Assembly (NCBI GenBank): GCA_017467305.1 | Contig: JAFTSM010000050.1 | Span: forward strand, 1-33,009 | Origin: Candidatus Gastranaerophilales bacterium | Lineage (GTDB): Bacteria; Cyanobacteriota; Vampirovibrionia; Gastranaerophilales; Gastranaerophilaceae | Direction of reading: 5' to 3' | DNA: 33,009 nt | Shown: in pieces, positions 1 through 9,255 of the stretch | Layout of the letters: each line of letters opens with the position of its first letter | Position numbering within the stretch: position 1 is the first letter of the stretch | Made by a program: the position numbers and the translations under genes | Notes under the pieces: model-generated | Databases searched by the model: none | Told to the model about the DNA's origin: nothing | Seen by the model: only the letters and a program-made list of their open reading frames with translations

Positions 1-1459
1 CACCTCTCTTGAAGTAAATTTTAGATGGAACCTTGAACCATAACATATTTTCTCTCCTTTCAGCAACGGTTTTGTAGTTCAATAAGTTTTCAACGCCTAC
101 GTTACCTGAAACAGCATTTTTGCCCCAAGAACCGCAGCCTAGAGTTAAAGATGGTTCTAACTTAAAGTTGTATAAGTCACCGATACCACCTTGAGAAGAT
201 GGAGAGTTAATTAAAACTCTGCAAGCAGGCATTTTTTCTGCATAGTGATTAATTCTTTCTTGAGATCTTTCATCTGTATAAAGAACAGCTGTGTGACCAG
301 CACCACCTCTAGATACTAATTGATAAGCCATTTCAGCAGCTTCTTCATAGTTGGCAGCTCTATACATAGATAAGATTGGAGATAATTTTTCTCTAGAGAA
401 TGGGTCTTCCCAATCTACAGCAGGTCTTTCAGCTAATAGAATTTTCGCATCAACAGGAGTTTCAAATCCAGCTAATTCAGCAATTCTGTGAGCAGATTGA
501 CCAACGATGTCTGGGTGAGCTGTACCACGTTTTGGATCGATGAATGGTAAATCAATCATTATTTGTTGTTCAGCTTCGCTCACTAAATAAGCACCTCTGT
601 ATGCAAATTCTTTTTTAACTTCTTCATAAATGCTATCAACAACGATAACAGCTTGTTCTGAAGCACAAATCATACCATTATCGAATGTTTTTGACATAAG
701 AATTGAAGATACAGCCATTTTAATATCAGCTGTTTCATCAATAACAGCAGAAGTATTACCAGGACCAACACCTAATGCTGGGTTTCCTGATGAATAAGCA
801 GCTTTAACCATGCCAGGACCACCTGTTGCTAAGATACAATCGATAGAAGATGATGTCATCAAACCGTTAGTTAATTCTATTGAAGGAACATCAATCCAAC
901 CGATGATGTCAGCAGGAGCACCAGCTTTAACAGCAGCATCTAAAACAACTTTTGCAGCTGCAATTGTAGCTTTTTTAGCTCTTGGGTGAGGTGAGAAAAT
1001 AATACCATTTCTAGTTTTTAAAGCGATTAATGATTTGAAAATAGCAGTTGATGTTGGGTTAGTTGTTGGGATAACACCAGCAATAACACCTAAAGGTTCA
1101 GCAACTATTTTAATACCATTTGCTTTATCTTCTCTAATGATACCGCAAGTTTTTGCATTCTTGTGTTTGTTGTAAATGTATTCAGAAGCAAAGTGATTTT
1201 TAATAATTTTGTCTTCTAAAACGCCCATTCCTGTTTCTTCAACAGCCATTCTTGCAAGAGGGATTCTAGCTTTATCAGCAGCTGTAGCAGCAGCTTTAAA
1301 GATAGCATCAACTTGTTCTTGAGTGTATGTTTCAAAAACTTTTTGAGCTTTTTTAACTCTAGAAATCAATGCTTCTAGTTGGTCTAATGTTTCAACAACA
1401 TCAGCATTGTTGTAAGCTTTTTCTAAATCTTCAACAATTTTTGAACTTTTTGTAGCCAT
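1..1459 (-). CDS. adhE: Bifunctional acetaldehyde-CoA/alcohol dehydrogenase AdhE, N-terminal part (cut by window edge)
   Basis: AdhE reduces acetyl-CoA to acetaldehyde and then to ethanol, re-oxidising NADH in fermentation. The 486 visible codons cover the whole CoA-dependent aldehyde dehydrogenase domain. They include the IPTTNPTS segment, the GGPGMV and GVGPGNT nucleotide-binding loops, and the catalytic cysteine C265 in NGMICASEQ. The LTLGCGSWGKNAVSGNVG stretch and the PSKIYFKRG linker identify AdhE rather than a single-domain aldehyde dehydrogenase. The reading frame runs off the window exactly at that linker, so the iron-dependent alcohol dehydrogenase half lies outside. The ATG at 1459 (MATKSSKIV) has a GAAAGGAAA ribosome site about 10 bases upstream and is preceded by a plausible promoter. 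The gene appears to be transcribed alone. The identification is very secure; the presence of the second domain is inferred. Confidence 0.96.
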   Translation of the reverse strand, partial: MATKSSKIVEDLEKAYNNADVVETLDQLEALISRVKKAQKVFETYTQEQVDAIFKAAATAADKARIPLARMAVEETGMGVLEDKIIKNHFASEYIYNKHKNAKTCGIIREDKANGIKIVAEPLGVIAGVIPTTNPTSTAIFKSLIALKTRNGIIFSPHPRAKKATIAAAKVVLDAAVKAGAPADIIGWIDVPSIELTNGLMTSSSIDCILATGGPGMVKAAYSSGNPALGVGPGNTSAVIDETADIKMAVSSILMSKTFDNGMICASEQAVIVVDSIYEEVKKEFAYRGAYLVSEAEQQIMIDLPFIDPKRGTAHPDIVGQSAHRIAELAGFETPVDAKILLAERPAVDWEDPFSREKLSPILSMYRAANYEEAAEMAYQLVSRGGAGHTAVLYTDERSQERINHYAEKMPACRVLINSPSSQGGIGDLYNFKLEPSLTLGCGSWGKNAVSGNVGVENLLNYKTVAERRENMLWFKVPSKIYFKRG

Positions 1460-1499
1460 AATGTTCGGATTTCCTTTCGTGATTAAAATCTCTATTTAC

Positions 1500-1528
1500 A
1501 ATAAACTATAAACATGCATGAAAGTCAA
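1500..1528 (-). promoter_or_regulatory. Putative sigma70 promoter of adhE
   Basis: Reading the minus strand, TTGACT (1523-1528) is followed after 17 bases by TTTATT (1500-1505). The -35 is good and the -10 weak. It would give a leader of about 35 bases carrying the GAAAGGAAA ribosome site. Confidence 0.4.
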
Positions 1529-1577
1529 TTAAATTCGGTATTAAGAAGATATAAAGAAAAACATTTTGTCACATAAA

Positions 1578-1607
1578 AAAAGAGGCGTTTTGAAAATCGC
1601 CTCTTTT
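1578..1607 (-). terminator. Rho-independent terminator of the GH77-like gene
   Basis: A perfect 10-bp stem (AAAAGAGGCG at 1578-1587 against CGCCTCTTTT at 1598-1607) with a 10-base loop is followed on the minus strand by a run of T. It lies 16 bases after the stop of the GH77-like gene and separates it from adhE. Confidence 0.85.
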
Positions 1608-1623
1608 AGTTAATTCATTTTGA

Positions 1624-3483
1624 TTATGCTTGTCTTGAAAATACTTTATCAGCTTCTTCTGTTGTCATAGGTCCTTTTTCTCTCAAGATATTTGCAAATC
1701 TTTCAAGTTGAGTTGTCAAATAAGAAGCATGTCCATATTGTTTTGCTTTTAAAGCTTTTGCTAAAGAGTCAGCATAGTTAAGCCCTTTACCATTTGATAG
1801 ATTTTCGTGATATTTTCTTTCAACATCTTTAGGTGCACGATATACCCAGTTATCAGTTGTTGTATTTGGAGTATTAATACGCTTGCTTGAACCTAAAATA
1901 TCTGGAAGAGTTGCAAACTGATTAGCAGTTGTAAATAACTCAGCAAATACAGCATCTCTTAATGCAGATTGAGAATATTGAAGTTTACCAGCATCTAAAT
2001 GTAAATCGTGAGCAAGATACCAAGCTCTATCTCTAGCATTTTCTGCTTGCTCAATTAAGCTTTCATTGTCGTGAGTACCAGGTCCAATTGTATAATCACC
2101 AGGTCTCATATTTTGGTATTTATTTTCACTTTTTGATTCATAATGTCTTACACGACCCCAATCACCAGAACCATATCTTGTAATGTGAATAAGAGTAGTA
2201 CCTAAACCTTTAACTGCATCTAAAGAATCATAAGACTTACCGCCTAATAATTCTAGGAATATTTTATCGTGAGAAACTTTGTTTTTATCAGCAGCTTTTA
2301 AAATAATATCTTTGATAATTTTTCTTCCACCATTTGGAACCATTGGTTGATTATCAATTGCATGACCCAATTTATTACCATTTAAGTCTTTTACTTCTTG
2401 TCCATGTCTCATCCAAGGTTCACAAATTAAAGGATTAATTAATTGCCAAGCCGCATCAATTCTTACACCGTTATAACGTTTAAAGAATAAATCAAATTTA
2501 TTTGATAATAACTCACCAGCTTCACCATTCAATTTAGAAAAATCAATTGCAGGTGACCAGCAAGAGTATTTACCATCACCAATTTCGCAACCAAATTCAT
2601 AATTTGGATAGAAAGCTGATTTATGTGCCCAAAAATCTTTTTGAGAGAATCCAATTTGGCAATCACCATAGATATCAATACCTTGAGCATTAAAGTTCGC
2701 TTTAGATTCTTTTTGTTGTTTATCAGCTATAAATTGTACAAATTCATTAAAATCTACAACATTGTTACCTTTTTCATCTGTAACTTCTCTTAGCTGTGCA
2801 ATCAATGCTTGGTTGCCTTGTGGTGTTGCATAAACATCTTGATATTCTTGAGGCCATTTTTTCATATCGCCTTCACCTATTTTTACAACAGCTGCTTCAA
2901 ATAGAGCATCTTTTTCTAACCAATATTCATTTTCTTTTTTGAATTTAGAAAATTCTTTTTTCAATGGTGAAGAAGCATCCAATTGTTCAAAACGAGAATA
3001 TGCTTTTTGTAACATTGCTTTTTGACCATCTTGAGCAAATACATTATTGTAATCTACAGTAGTTTCAGATGACGCTCTATTCATATATGGAGAAGCTAAA
3101 TCTTCTTTAGTTAATAATTCGCCGTATGCTTCATCATTTAATTTATTTAGGTCAATTATGTGCATACCAAGAGAAAAACTAGTACCGGAATATGGTGAAC
3201 GAACCATATTTGAAATTTCACCTTGAGGTTGTAATTGAATAGAATTTACACCACACATAGTTTTTAGCATGCCAGCCAATTCTTGAGCTTGAGGCGAAAA
3301 ACTTGTACCAATACCAGTATCATTTTTACCAGAAGGCACACTAAAATCAAAAATAGTTGCAGTAGTCTTATCTAAGTCTAACTGTCTTCTAGCTTGTTCC
3401 TGAACTTTTTGAAATTCTGCTTTTTCTTTTGTAGTCAAAGCTCTACCAAATGATGTCGATGCATTTATGCTCGAAATTTTCAT
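1624..3483 (-). CDS. GH77-like 4-alpha-glucanotransferase (amylomaltase-type)
   Basis: This 619-residue protein resembles GH77 amylomaltases, which transfer alpha-1,4-glucan segments in glycogen or maltodextrin metabolism. The three expected catalytic residues are in order and in family-like contexts: nucleophile D343 in NGVRIDAAW, acid/base E411 in FLELLGG, and D472 in GPGTHDNES. The segment YGDCQIGFSQKDFWAH corresponds to the conserved GDLPI loop. The first 200 residues are charged and divergent, and no signal peptide is visible, so it is probably cytoplasmic. The N-terminus MKISSINASTSFGR has a short SFGR motif. I chose the ATG at 3483 because AGGAG (3491-3495) is 7 bases upstream; an ATG two codons earlier would be only 1 base from it. 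A terminator follows. Family assignment is fairly sure; exact substrate and activity are not. Confidence 0.75.
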   Translation of the reverse strand: MKISSINASTSFGRALTTKEKAEFQKVQEQARRQLDLDKTTATIFDFSVPSGKNDTGIGTSFSPQAQELAGMLKTMCGVNSIQLQPQGEISNMVRSPYSGTSFSLGMHIIDLNKLNDEAYGELLTKEDLASPYMNRASSETTVDYNNVFAQDGQKAMLQKAYSRFEQLDASSPLKKEFSKFKKENEYWLEKDALFEAAVVKIGEGDMKKWPQEYQDVYATPQGNQALIAQLREVTDEKGNNVVDFNEFVQFIADKQQKESKANFNAQGIDIYGDCQIGFSQKDFWAHKSAFYPNYEFGCEIGDGKYSCWSPAIDFSKLNGEAGELLSNKFDLFFKRYNGVRIDAAWQLINPLICEPWMRHGQEVKDLNGNKLGHAIDNQPMVPNGGRKIIKDIILKAADKNKVSHDKIFLELLGGKSYDSLDAVKGLGTTLIHITRYGSGDWGRVRHYESKSENKYQNMRPGDYTIGPGTHDNESLIEQAENARDRAWYLAHDLHLDAGKLQYSQSALRDAVFAELFTTANQFATLPDILGSSKRINTPNTTTDNWVYRAPKDVERKYHENLSNGKGLNYADSLAKALKAKQYGHASYLTTQLERFANILREKGPMTTEEADKVFSRQA

Positions 3484-3616
3484 ACACATACTCCTAATTA
3501 TTATATTGAGACCTAAAGATATAATACCGGTAAAAATAAAAATTGCTAGTTTGTAATATTTCTATTAATATTTATGAAGCGTCACCTTGTATATACGTGC
3601 TATTACCATCACGCAT

Positions 3617-4486
3617 TTATTGCAATATAGATTTTATTGTAGAACCTAAATTTGCGGGATTTTCACAAACAATCACTCCAGCATTGGTTAGTGCTTCCAT
3701 TTTGCTTTTTGCTGTACCCTTTTCCCCAGAAATAATAGCACCTGCATGCCCCATTCTTTTACCTTCTGGTGCAGTTAATCCAGCAATAAAACTCACAACT
3801 GGTTTTGTTACATATTGTTTTATATAATCAGCAGCTTCTTCTTCTGCCGTTCCCCCGATTTCACCTATCATACAAATTGCATCTGTTTGTTCATCTTCTT
3901 GAAAAGCTTTTAAAACATCAATAAAATTTGTTCCTATAATAGGATCTCCACCAATACCAATACAAGTAGATTGTCCTATTCCTAGTTGTGTTAATTGATA
4001 CACAGCTTCATAAGTTAAAGTTCCACTTCTTGAAACCACACCAACATTCCCTTTTTTATGTATTTTAGACGGCATTATACCAACCTTACAAACGTTAGGA
4101 GTAATCAAACCAGGACAATTTGGACCAATTAATCTTGCACCATTTATTTGTACCGCTTTCTTTGCCTTCATCATATCTAAAACAGGAATACCTTCTGTTA
4201 TACAAACAATTAACTCTATTCCATTTTCTGCAGCTTCTATAATTGCATTAGCACCAAATCTTGCCGGTACAAAAATTATGCTTGTATTTGCATTTGTCTC
4301 ATTTACAGCTTCTTTTACAGTATCAAATACTGGTACATCTAGAATACTTGTGCCACCTTTATTTGGGGTAACACCTCCAACTAAATTTGTTCCATATTCT
4401 TTGCAACTTTTTGCGTGAAAAGAACCTTCTTTCCCCGTAATACCTTGAACTATTAATCTAGTATCCTTATTAATGAAAATAGACAT
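3617..4486 (-). CDS. sucD: Succinyl-CoA synthetase (ADP-forming), alpha subunit
   Basis: This is the 289-residue alpha subunit of succinate-CoA ligase, which interconverts succinyl-CoA and succinate with substrate-level ATP formation. The N-terminal CoA-binding Rossmann domain shows [24 protein letters not shown] and [12 protein letters not shown] are classic family blocks. The phosphorylated histidine is H247 in GHAGAIISG. The length is normal. The start codon overlaps the sucC stop in the arrangement TAATG (4484-4488), which suggests translational coupling and equal subunit synthesis. It is the last gene of the five-gene operon starting at 8561. No clear terminator is visible in the 130 bases after it. 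Confidence 0.97.
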   Translation of the reverse strand: MSIFINKDTRLIVQGITGKEGSFHAKSCKEYGTNLVGGVTPNKGGTSILDVPVFDTVKEAVNETNANTSIIFVPARFGANAIIEAAENGIELIVCITEGIPVLDMMKAKKAVQINGARLIGPNCPGLITPNVCKVGIMPSKIHKKGNVGVVSRSGTLTYEAVYQLTQLGIGQSTCIGIGGDPIIGTNFIDVLKAFQEDEQTDAICMIGEIGGTAEEEAADYIKQYVTKPVVSFIAGLTAPEGKRMGHAGAIISGEKGTAKSKMEALTNAGVIVCENPANLGSTIKSILQ

Positions 4487-5616
4487 TATATTTTTCTTAT
4501 TACCTCTATTGCTTCATTTAAGTCATTAACTACAGTGAATTTAAGTCCAGAATTATTTAATATTTCTGTACCCAATTCTTTATTTGTTCCTTCCATACGT
4601 ACGATAACTGGAACTTGTACATTTAACGTTTTTATAGCGTTTTTAACACCTTCTGCTAGGAAATCGCAACGCAAAATCCCACCAAAAATATTTATAAAAA
4701 CAGCTTCTAAATTTTCATCAGAAATTAAAAGTCTGAACGCTTTTTCTATTTTTTCACTACTAGCGCCACCACCAACATCTAAAAAGTTCGCCGCATCTTT
4801 ACCAGCTAATTTAATAACGTCCATTGTAGCCATTGCAAGCCCAGCGCCATTTACCATACATCCAATAGTACCGTCTAATTTGATATAACTTAAGCTACTT
4901 TTTTGGGCTTCAAGTTCTAATGGATTTTCTTCTGTTTCATCTTTTAATAAAAGAATATCTTCGTGCCTAAATAATGCGTTATCGTCAAAATTTATTTTTG
5001 CATCCAAAGCAATAACATCACCTTGTTTTGTTATTACAAGTGGATTTATTTCTACCAACGTTGCATCTTTCTCTATCATTAATTTATAAAGAGAATTTAT
5101 TATTTTTTCTATTTTCTTATTTATTTCATTATTAAAACCCAATTTTTGAACAAGTTCTTTTGGATTTAAATATTCTTTTATTTGTAGAGTATGAATTTTT
5201 TCTGGCGTTGCTTTTGCAACATTTTCTATATCCATTCCTCCTTCTGTTGATAAAATCAACGCAATACACTCATTTGTTCTATCAAAAGTAAGACTTAAAT
5301 ATAGTTCTTTTTCTATATCTACACATTCTTCAATTAGTATTTTGTTTACTTTTTTTATGCCAGCTTGAGAAGATTTTAACTCCATTCCCAAAATATTATT
5401 AGCAACTTCAATAGCTGAATCAAAATCTTTTGCTACTTTTACACCACCAGCTTTACCACGTGCTCCAGAGTGCACTTGAGCTTTTATAACACAAGGAATA
5501 GGAACTTGATTTAAAACACATTCAATATCTTCGTGTTTTTCACATAACACAGAATTAGGAACTTTTATTTCATATTGTTTAAATAGTTCCTTCGCTTGAT
5601 ATTCGTGGATTTTCAT
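4486..5616 (-). CDS. sucC: Succinyl-CoA synthetase (ADP-forming), beta subunit
   Basis: The 376-residue beta subunit binds nucleotide through an N-terminal ATP-grasp domain and joins SucD to form the enzyme. The start [15 protein letters not shown], the block [17 protein letters not shown], the metal-binding region LVEINPLV, and the C-terminal FLDVGGGAS and [12 protein letters not shown] blocks are all diagnostic. The length is normal to slightly short. Its start overlaps the stop of the upstream O-antigen-ligase-like gene by one base (TAATG at 5614-5618). It is unusual to find sucCD at the end of an envelope-polysaccharide operon. Expression is therefore probably tied to the promoter upstream of 8561 unless an internal promoter exists. 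Confidence 0.97.
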   Translation of the reverse strand: MKIHEYQAKELFKQYEIKVPNSVLCEKHEDIECVLNQVPIPCVIKAQVHSGARGKAGGVKVAKDFDSAIEVANNILGMELKSSQAGIKKVNKILIEECVDIEKELYLSLTFDRTNECIALILSTEGGMDIENVAKATPEKIHTLQIKEYLNPKELVQKLGFNNEINKKIEKIINSLYKLMIEKDATLVEINPLVITKQGDVIALDAKINFDDNALFRHEDILLLKDETEENPLELEAQKSSLSYIKLDGTIGCMVNGAGLAMATMDVIKLAGKDAANFLDVGGGASSEKIEKAFRLLISDENLEAVFINIFGGILRCDFLAEGVKNAIKTLNVQVPVIVRMEGTNKELGTEILNNSGLKFTVVNDLNEAIEVIRKI

Positions 5617-6980
5617 TACTCTGCCTTTTCTTCTCTAACTAATACCGTTAAAATTGCAGCCATTGTCCAAAATATATATTGTATCTGCGGTCTAAAATAA
5701 ATTGTATCAAATAACCCGTGAAACATAACAGATACTATTGAAATAAATGTTACAAATAACAACACTTTATATTGTAAGTTATCACTATTTAAGAATTTTT
5801 TTACAGCAATAGTTAGTAATGAGCCAACAAATAGCAAGTATGCAATTAAAGCAAAAATGCCACTTTCAACCGCCATTTCTAAAAATACACAATAACAACT
5901 TAAAGCGTCAAAGCCAGATAACATATAGAGTCCATAAATTTCTCTAAATACTTTGTTCCCAACTCCTATTCCACATAGCCAGTTATCTTGAAACATTTGG
6001 ATTGCTGAATTATAAACATTCATTCTAAATGAGGTTGAAGAATCACCACGCAAGATAAATATAGACATCAAACGCCTAAAAATTCCTTGATTTAAGAACA
6101 TAAAGAAAACACCACCAACTCCACAAAAAGCAATTAATGTTTTCCATAAACTTTGTAATTTTATATTTTTAAAATTATAATATATTACTTGATAAGATGC
6201 TAAAACTAATCCAATAATCATTACAAATAATGCAAGATAAGCACCTCTACAACCAGTTAAAAATATAGCTAGTGTTGAAACAAGAAAACATAAAAGAGAG
6301 ATAATTCCACTTTTGATTTTTCCTTTATGGAATAGAAATGAAGCAACCGCTAGAATTGATGAGATACCAACAATCAAATAACCACCTAAAAGATTTGGAT
6401 TAAATGGTTGCAATGTTCCATATACTCTTGATAGAACATGTTCTGGATTAACATAGCTTGTATCTTGCCAAGTAGATATATTTTCTACTCTTACAGAATT
6501 TTGAATTAATCCTATAATACTTTCAAAACTTATTAATATTGCAATAACAAAAAGCAACAATATAATATACTTTTTATTGTTTTTTAAAAATTGACATAAT
6601 GCAAAGTAAAAAGCGAAATAGATTAATGTTTTCATAAAACCATATAAGCTTTGAAATGGCATTGATGAAGTAAAATTTGTAATAAAACAAATAATTAAAT
6701 ACATTAATAAATAGAAATTACATTTTTCTAATTCTATTTTTTCACCTTTTGTTAAAAGAACTTTTGCAACAACAAAAACTGGGACACAAAAAGATACAAG
6801 ACCAATAAGATTAGTTTGTGCAAAAGTAGAAACAATGTACGTTGCAATAATAGATATCAAAATAAAGAAATCCAAATTTAACAACAGTAGGCTATTATTA
6901 GCTATTATTGCTAATTTATTCTGAAAGAAACTCAATATGGAGTTTATTCCATCAAATATTTTAGATTCTAAAAATTTCAT
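5616..6980 (-). CDS. O-antigen ligase/polymerase-like integral membrane protein
   Basis: This 454-residue protein has about 10-12 hydrophobic segments spread over its length. A larger polar loop around residues 300-345 is followed by the segment WLCGIGVGNKVF. LTGCRGAYLALFVMIIG fits the SRGA block of the O-antigen ligase/Wzy superfamily (PF04932 type), whose members join or polymerise lipid-linked glycans at the outer face of the inner membrane. The neighbouring heptose-kinase-like gene supports an LPS or surface-glycan role. Ligase and polymerase cannot be told apart from the sequence. Start and stop both lie in TAATG overlaps with neighbours, so it is tightly embedded in the operon. Confidence 0.75.
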   Translation of the reverse strand: MKFLESKIFDGINSILSFFQNKLAIIANNSLLLLNLDFFILISIIATYIVSTFAQTNLIGLVSFCVPVFVVAKVLLTKGEKIELEKCNFYLLMYLIICFITNFTSSMPFQSLYGFMKTLIYFAFYFALCQFLKNNKKYIILLLFVIAILISFESIIGLIQNSVRVENISTWQDTSYVNPEHVLSRVYGTLQPFNPNLLGGYLIVGISSILAVASFLFHKGKIKSGIISLLCFLVSTLAIFLTGCRGAYLALFVMIIGLVLASYQVIYYNFKNIKLQSLWKTLIAFCGVGGVFFMFLNQGIFRRLMSIFILRGDSSTSFRMNVYNSAIQMFQDNWLCGIGVGNKVFREIYGLYMLSGFDALSCYCVFLEMAVESGIFALIAYLLFVGSLLTIAVKKFLNSDNLQYKVLLFVTFISIVSVMFHGLFDTIYFRPQIQYIFWTMAAILTVLVREEKAE

Positions 6981-7513
6981 TATTTTTCTTGTGTTTCTTG
7001 AACTTCTTTTTCTTCTACAACTTCATAAACATTAGAAATTGTTCCAGAATATTTATACGTTTCACCTTCAATTACAACTGGAATACCCATTTTAATCTTG
7101 TTACCACCAGCTACAAAACCATCTGGAGTTTTCTTCGCTGTATCTTCAAGTTTTACCATAAAATCATATAAATTAGGCATTGAAATATCTTCTGTAGCTA
7201 CAAAACCAACTTTATTTTTAGCTGGAACAATAGTCATTCTTGGTTGACCAACAGCAGCAACGATTTTCAATTTTGTATAAGGAACATTTCTTATTGTGAT
7301 AAACGCATTTTCATCTTGTTTAAACGGAGATTCTACAGAAGATAAAGTTATTCCTCTAAAGAAGACATCAAAATGTATTTTTGTTTCTTTCTCAATAGGA
7401 AGATTTGCAAAATTTTTCTTTTTAAATACAGCCAAAGTTCCAATACAAACAAGGACTATAATTGCAAAAATAATAATATAATCTACCAATCTTAATTTTT
7501 TTAATAAATTCAT
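6980..7513 (-). CDS. Single-pass membrane protein, DUF4330-like
   Basis: This 177-residue protein has a short cytoplasmic N-terminus, one membrane helix (about residues 11-30, DYIIIFAIIVLVCIGTLAVF) and a beta-rich outer domain. Its acidic, charged tail is rich in E, V and Q. The layout and the opening LRLVDYII recall DUF4330 proteins of cyanobacteria; this is a memory-based match of moderate strength, and the function is unknown. It sits between the heptose-kinase-like gene (10 bases upstream) and the O-antigen-ligase-like gene (one-base overlap). A role as an envelope assembly or export accessory is a reasonable inference. GGGGGA lies a few bases before the ATG. Confidence 0.6.
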   Translation of the reverse strand: MNLLKKLRLVDYIIIFAIIVLVCIGTLAVFKKKNFANLPIEKETKIHFDVFFRGITLSSVESPFKQDENAFITIRNVPYTKLKIVAAVGQPRMTIVPAKNKVGFVATEDISMPNLYDFMVKLEDTAKKTPDGFVAGGNKIKMGIPVVIEGETYKYSGTISNVYEVVEEKEVQETQEK

Positions 7514-7523
7514 AAATCCCCCA

Positions 7524-8561
7524 TTATGATTTAATGATAGTATATGTATTCATATCCATTTTTGTAAGAGTTTCTTTTAATTTTTCGATTGTAGTTGTAG
7601 CACAACCAAAATATCTAATAACAATACTTGCAGCTAAATTACCAAGAATAGCCGCGTTTTTCTTACTAAATCCAGCTGCCATTGCTAAAGTAAATGTAGC
7701 AACAACAGTATCACCAGCACCAGTTACATCAAAGACATCAGTCTTATTAAATACTGGAACTTTTTCAAAGTTGCCGTTCTTCTCAAATAAAGCCATTCCG
7801 TCACCACCAAGTGTAATTAAAACAGAATCTGCATTTGTTCTTGCTAGCATATCACGACCAGCTTTTTCAAGAGTTTCTTTATCTTTAATAAAGAAACCAA
7901 CATATTTTTCTGTATCTGGTTGATTTGGTGTCATAGAAGTAACACCTTGAAAACGTGTTAAATCTTTTTGTGAATCTACAACAATAATTTTGTTATATTT
8001 TTTAGAAATTTCAATGGCTTTTTCAATAACTTTATCTGTCAATAAACCAATATTATAATCAGAAAGTATAACTGCATCGTGTAATGGAATAGCTTTTTCC
8101 ATTTGTGCAATAATTTTTTCTTCAATTTCTTTTGATAAAGGTTCAATCGTTTCACGGTCAATTCTAACAATTTGTTGTGTTACAGATTGTGAGCAAGAAC
8201 CAGAAATTCTTGTTTTTACTGTAGTTGCACGGTTTTCATCTTCAACCATATATTCAGTATTAACACCAGCTTCTTTAAATGTTTTTAACAAAATTGGTGC
8301 ATAGTAATCTTTTCCATAAGTGCCGATTACGCTAACTTTTCCACCATTTAATGAAGCAATATTATTTGCAGCGTTTGAAGCAGCACCTAATATTACCTTT
8401 GTATTGTAATGACGAAGAATTAGAACGGGAGCTTCACGGCTCATTCTATCTGTTGTGCCATAAACCATTTCATCAATTGCCATATCACCGATAACCAATA
8501 TAGATGGTTTAGAAAGATTATCTAGAACATTTAAAATCTCTTCTTTATCCACAGTGAACAT
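7524..8561 (-). CDS. rfaE1: PfkB-family sugar kinase, D-glycero-beta-D-manno-heptose-7-phosphate kinase-like (RfaE1/HldE kinase domain)
   Basis: This 345-residue kinase resembles the N-terminal half of HldE, which phosphorylates heptose 7-phosphate at C1 for the ADP-heptose of LPS inner core. ILVIGDMAIDEMVYG and the SREAPVLIL block match the HldE N-terminus. GAASNAANNIASLNG forms the substrate-lid region. The PfkB signature FDVTGAGDTVVA contains catalytic base D284. The C-terminal nucleotidyltransferase domain of HldE is absent, so a separate HldC/RfaE2 would be needed elsewhere. The ATG has CGGAGAG 7 bases upstream. It heads an operon with an O-antigen-ligase-like gene, which supports a surface-glycan role. 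Another PfkB sugar kinase specificity cannot be excluded. Confidence 0.85.
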   Translation of the reverse strand: MFTVDKEEILNVLDNLSKPSILVIGDMAIDEMVYGTTDRMSREAPVLILRHYNTKVILGAASNAANNIASLNGGKVSVIGTYGKDYYAPILLKTFKEAGVNTEYMVEDENRATTVKTRISGSCSQSVTQQIVRIDRETIEPLSKEIEEKIIAQMEKAIPLHDAVILSDYNIGLLTDKVIEKAIEISKKYNKIIVVDSQKDLTRFQGVTSMTPNQPDTEKYVGFFIKDKETLEKAGRDMLARTNADSVLITLGGDGMALFEKNGNFEKVPVFNKTDVFDVTGAGDTVVATFTLAMAAGFSKKNAAILGNLAASIVIRYFGCATTTIEKLKETLTKMDMNTYTIIKS

Positions 8562-8563
8562 AT

Positions 8564-8592
8564 TTGCACTCTCCGATTATCTACCATATAAT
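8564..8592 (+). promoter_or_regulatory. Sigma70-type promoter of the 8620 gene
   Basis: TTGCAC (8564-8569), a 17-base spacer and a perfect TATAAT (8587-8592) face the 8620 gene. Transcription would start near 8599, giving a leader of about 21 bases without a Shine-Dalgarno site. The -35 box overlaps the ribosome site of the divergent heptose-kinase-like gene. Confidence 0.7.
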
Positions 8593-8619
8593 AGTAGCAT
8601 AAAAGAACTAAATTGATTT

Positions 8620-9252
8620 ATGGATATTATAAAAGATAAAGATTCAAAAGTTTCCTTTGTAGGAATTTCGTTAAGTGGATTAAGTACAATAGAATCAGCT
8701 GTTGCTGTTATTGATAAGTACAAGCACGTAGTTATGTTGGATAAATTGTTCTCAATGAATGATGTAAAATATTTTCTTGATAACTGGGCTGGCAAGCAAA
8801 ATTCTGTTGTTATGGTATCTATTCCAGAAAACGAAGTTATGCTTAGTCATAAATGGAAATATAATTCTAGGACTTATGATTTAGTTAATTTTGATAAGCA
8901 AATGATAAATAAAGATGACTGGACAAATCGTTTTTCCTCTCGTGGTAGTGAATATTTTAAAGAATTAAAAGAAAACGGCTGTGATATTTTTAGATTTGAT
9001 GTTGATAACATGAAAAAGATTGTTGGTAACTGTTTTGCATATAAAGAGCGTACCCCTATTGATTGCAAGTCACTTCAAGATACATTAAGAATGAAATATG
9101 ATATGCGAGAATTACCGGTTAATATGCTACCAGTCGCACAATTAGAAGCAATATTAGGTGCTCTTTTAGGTCAAATGATAGTTACAGAAAATAAAAATTT
9201 TGAATATAAACAAATTGGTACTTATGAAAACTTGCCGATAATAGGAGTATAA
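8620..9252 (+). CDS. Hypothetical protein, possibly RNase H-fold (DUF429-like)
   Basis: This 210-residue soluble protein has no signal peptide or membrane segment. The opening beta-strand VSFVGISLSGLSTIESAVAV, the later strand NSVVMVSIPENEV, and the helix LPVAQLEAILGALLGQM near the C-terminus loosely recall DUF429/RNase H-fold proteins. However, the first-strand aspartate expected for a nuclease is not present, so any catalytic role is doubtful. It has a good promoter but no Shine-Dalgarno sequence before its ATG. It is followed after 3 bases by another unknown gene, a membrane protein, and the two probably share a transcript ending at the hairpin at 9948-9997. I do not recognise its function. 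Confidence 0.75.
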   Translation: MDIIKDKDSKVSFVGISLSGLSTIESAVAVIDKYKHVVMLDKLFSMNDVKYFLDNWAGKQNSVVMVSIPENEVMLSHKWKYNSRTYDLVNFDKQMINKDDWTNRFSSRGSEYFKELKENGCDIFRFDVDNMKKIVGNCFAYKERTPIDCKSLQDTLRMKYDMRELPVNMLPVAQLEAILGALLGQMIVTENKNFEYKQIGTYENLPIIGV

Positions 9253-9255
9253 GTA

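Noticed and set aside
3543..3827. Plus-strand open frame of 94 codons
   Set aside because: It lies mostly opposite the certain sucD gene, has no ribosome site and reads as low-complexity antisense.
7534..7923. Plus-strand open frame of 129 codons
   Set aside because: It is wholly antisense to the heptose-kinase-like gene, whose motifs are conserved in the other frame.
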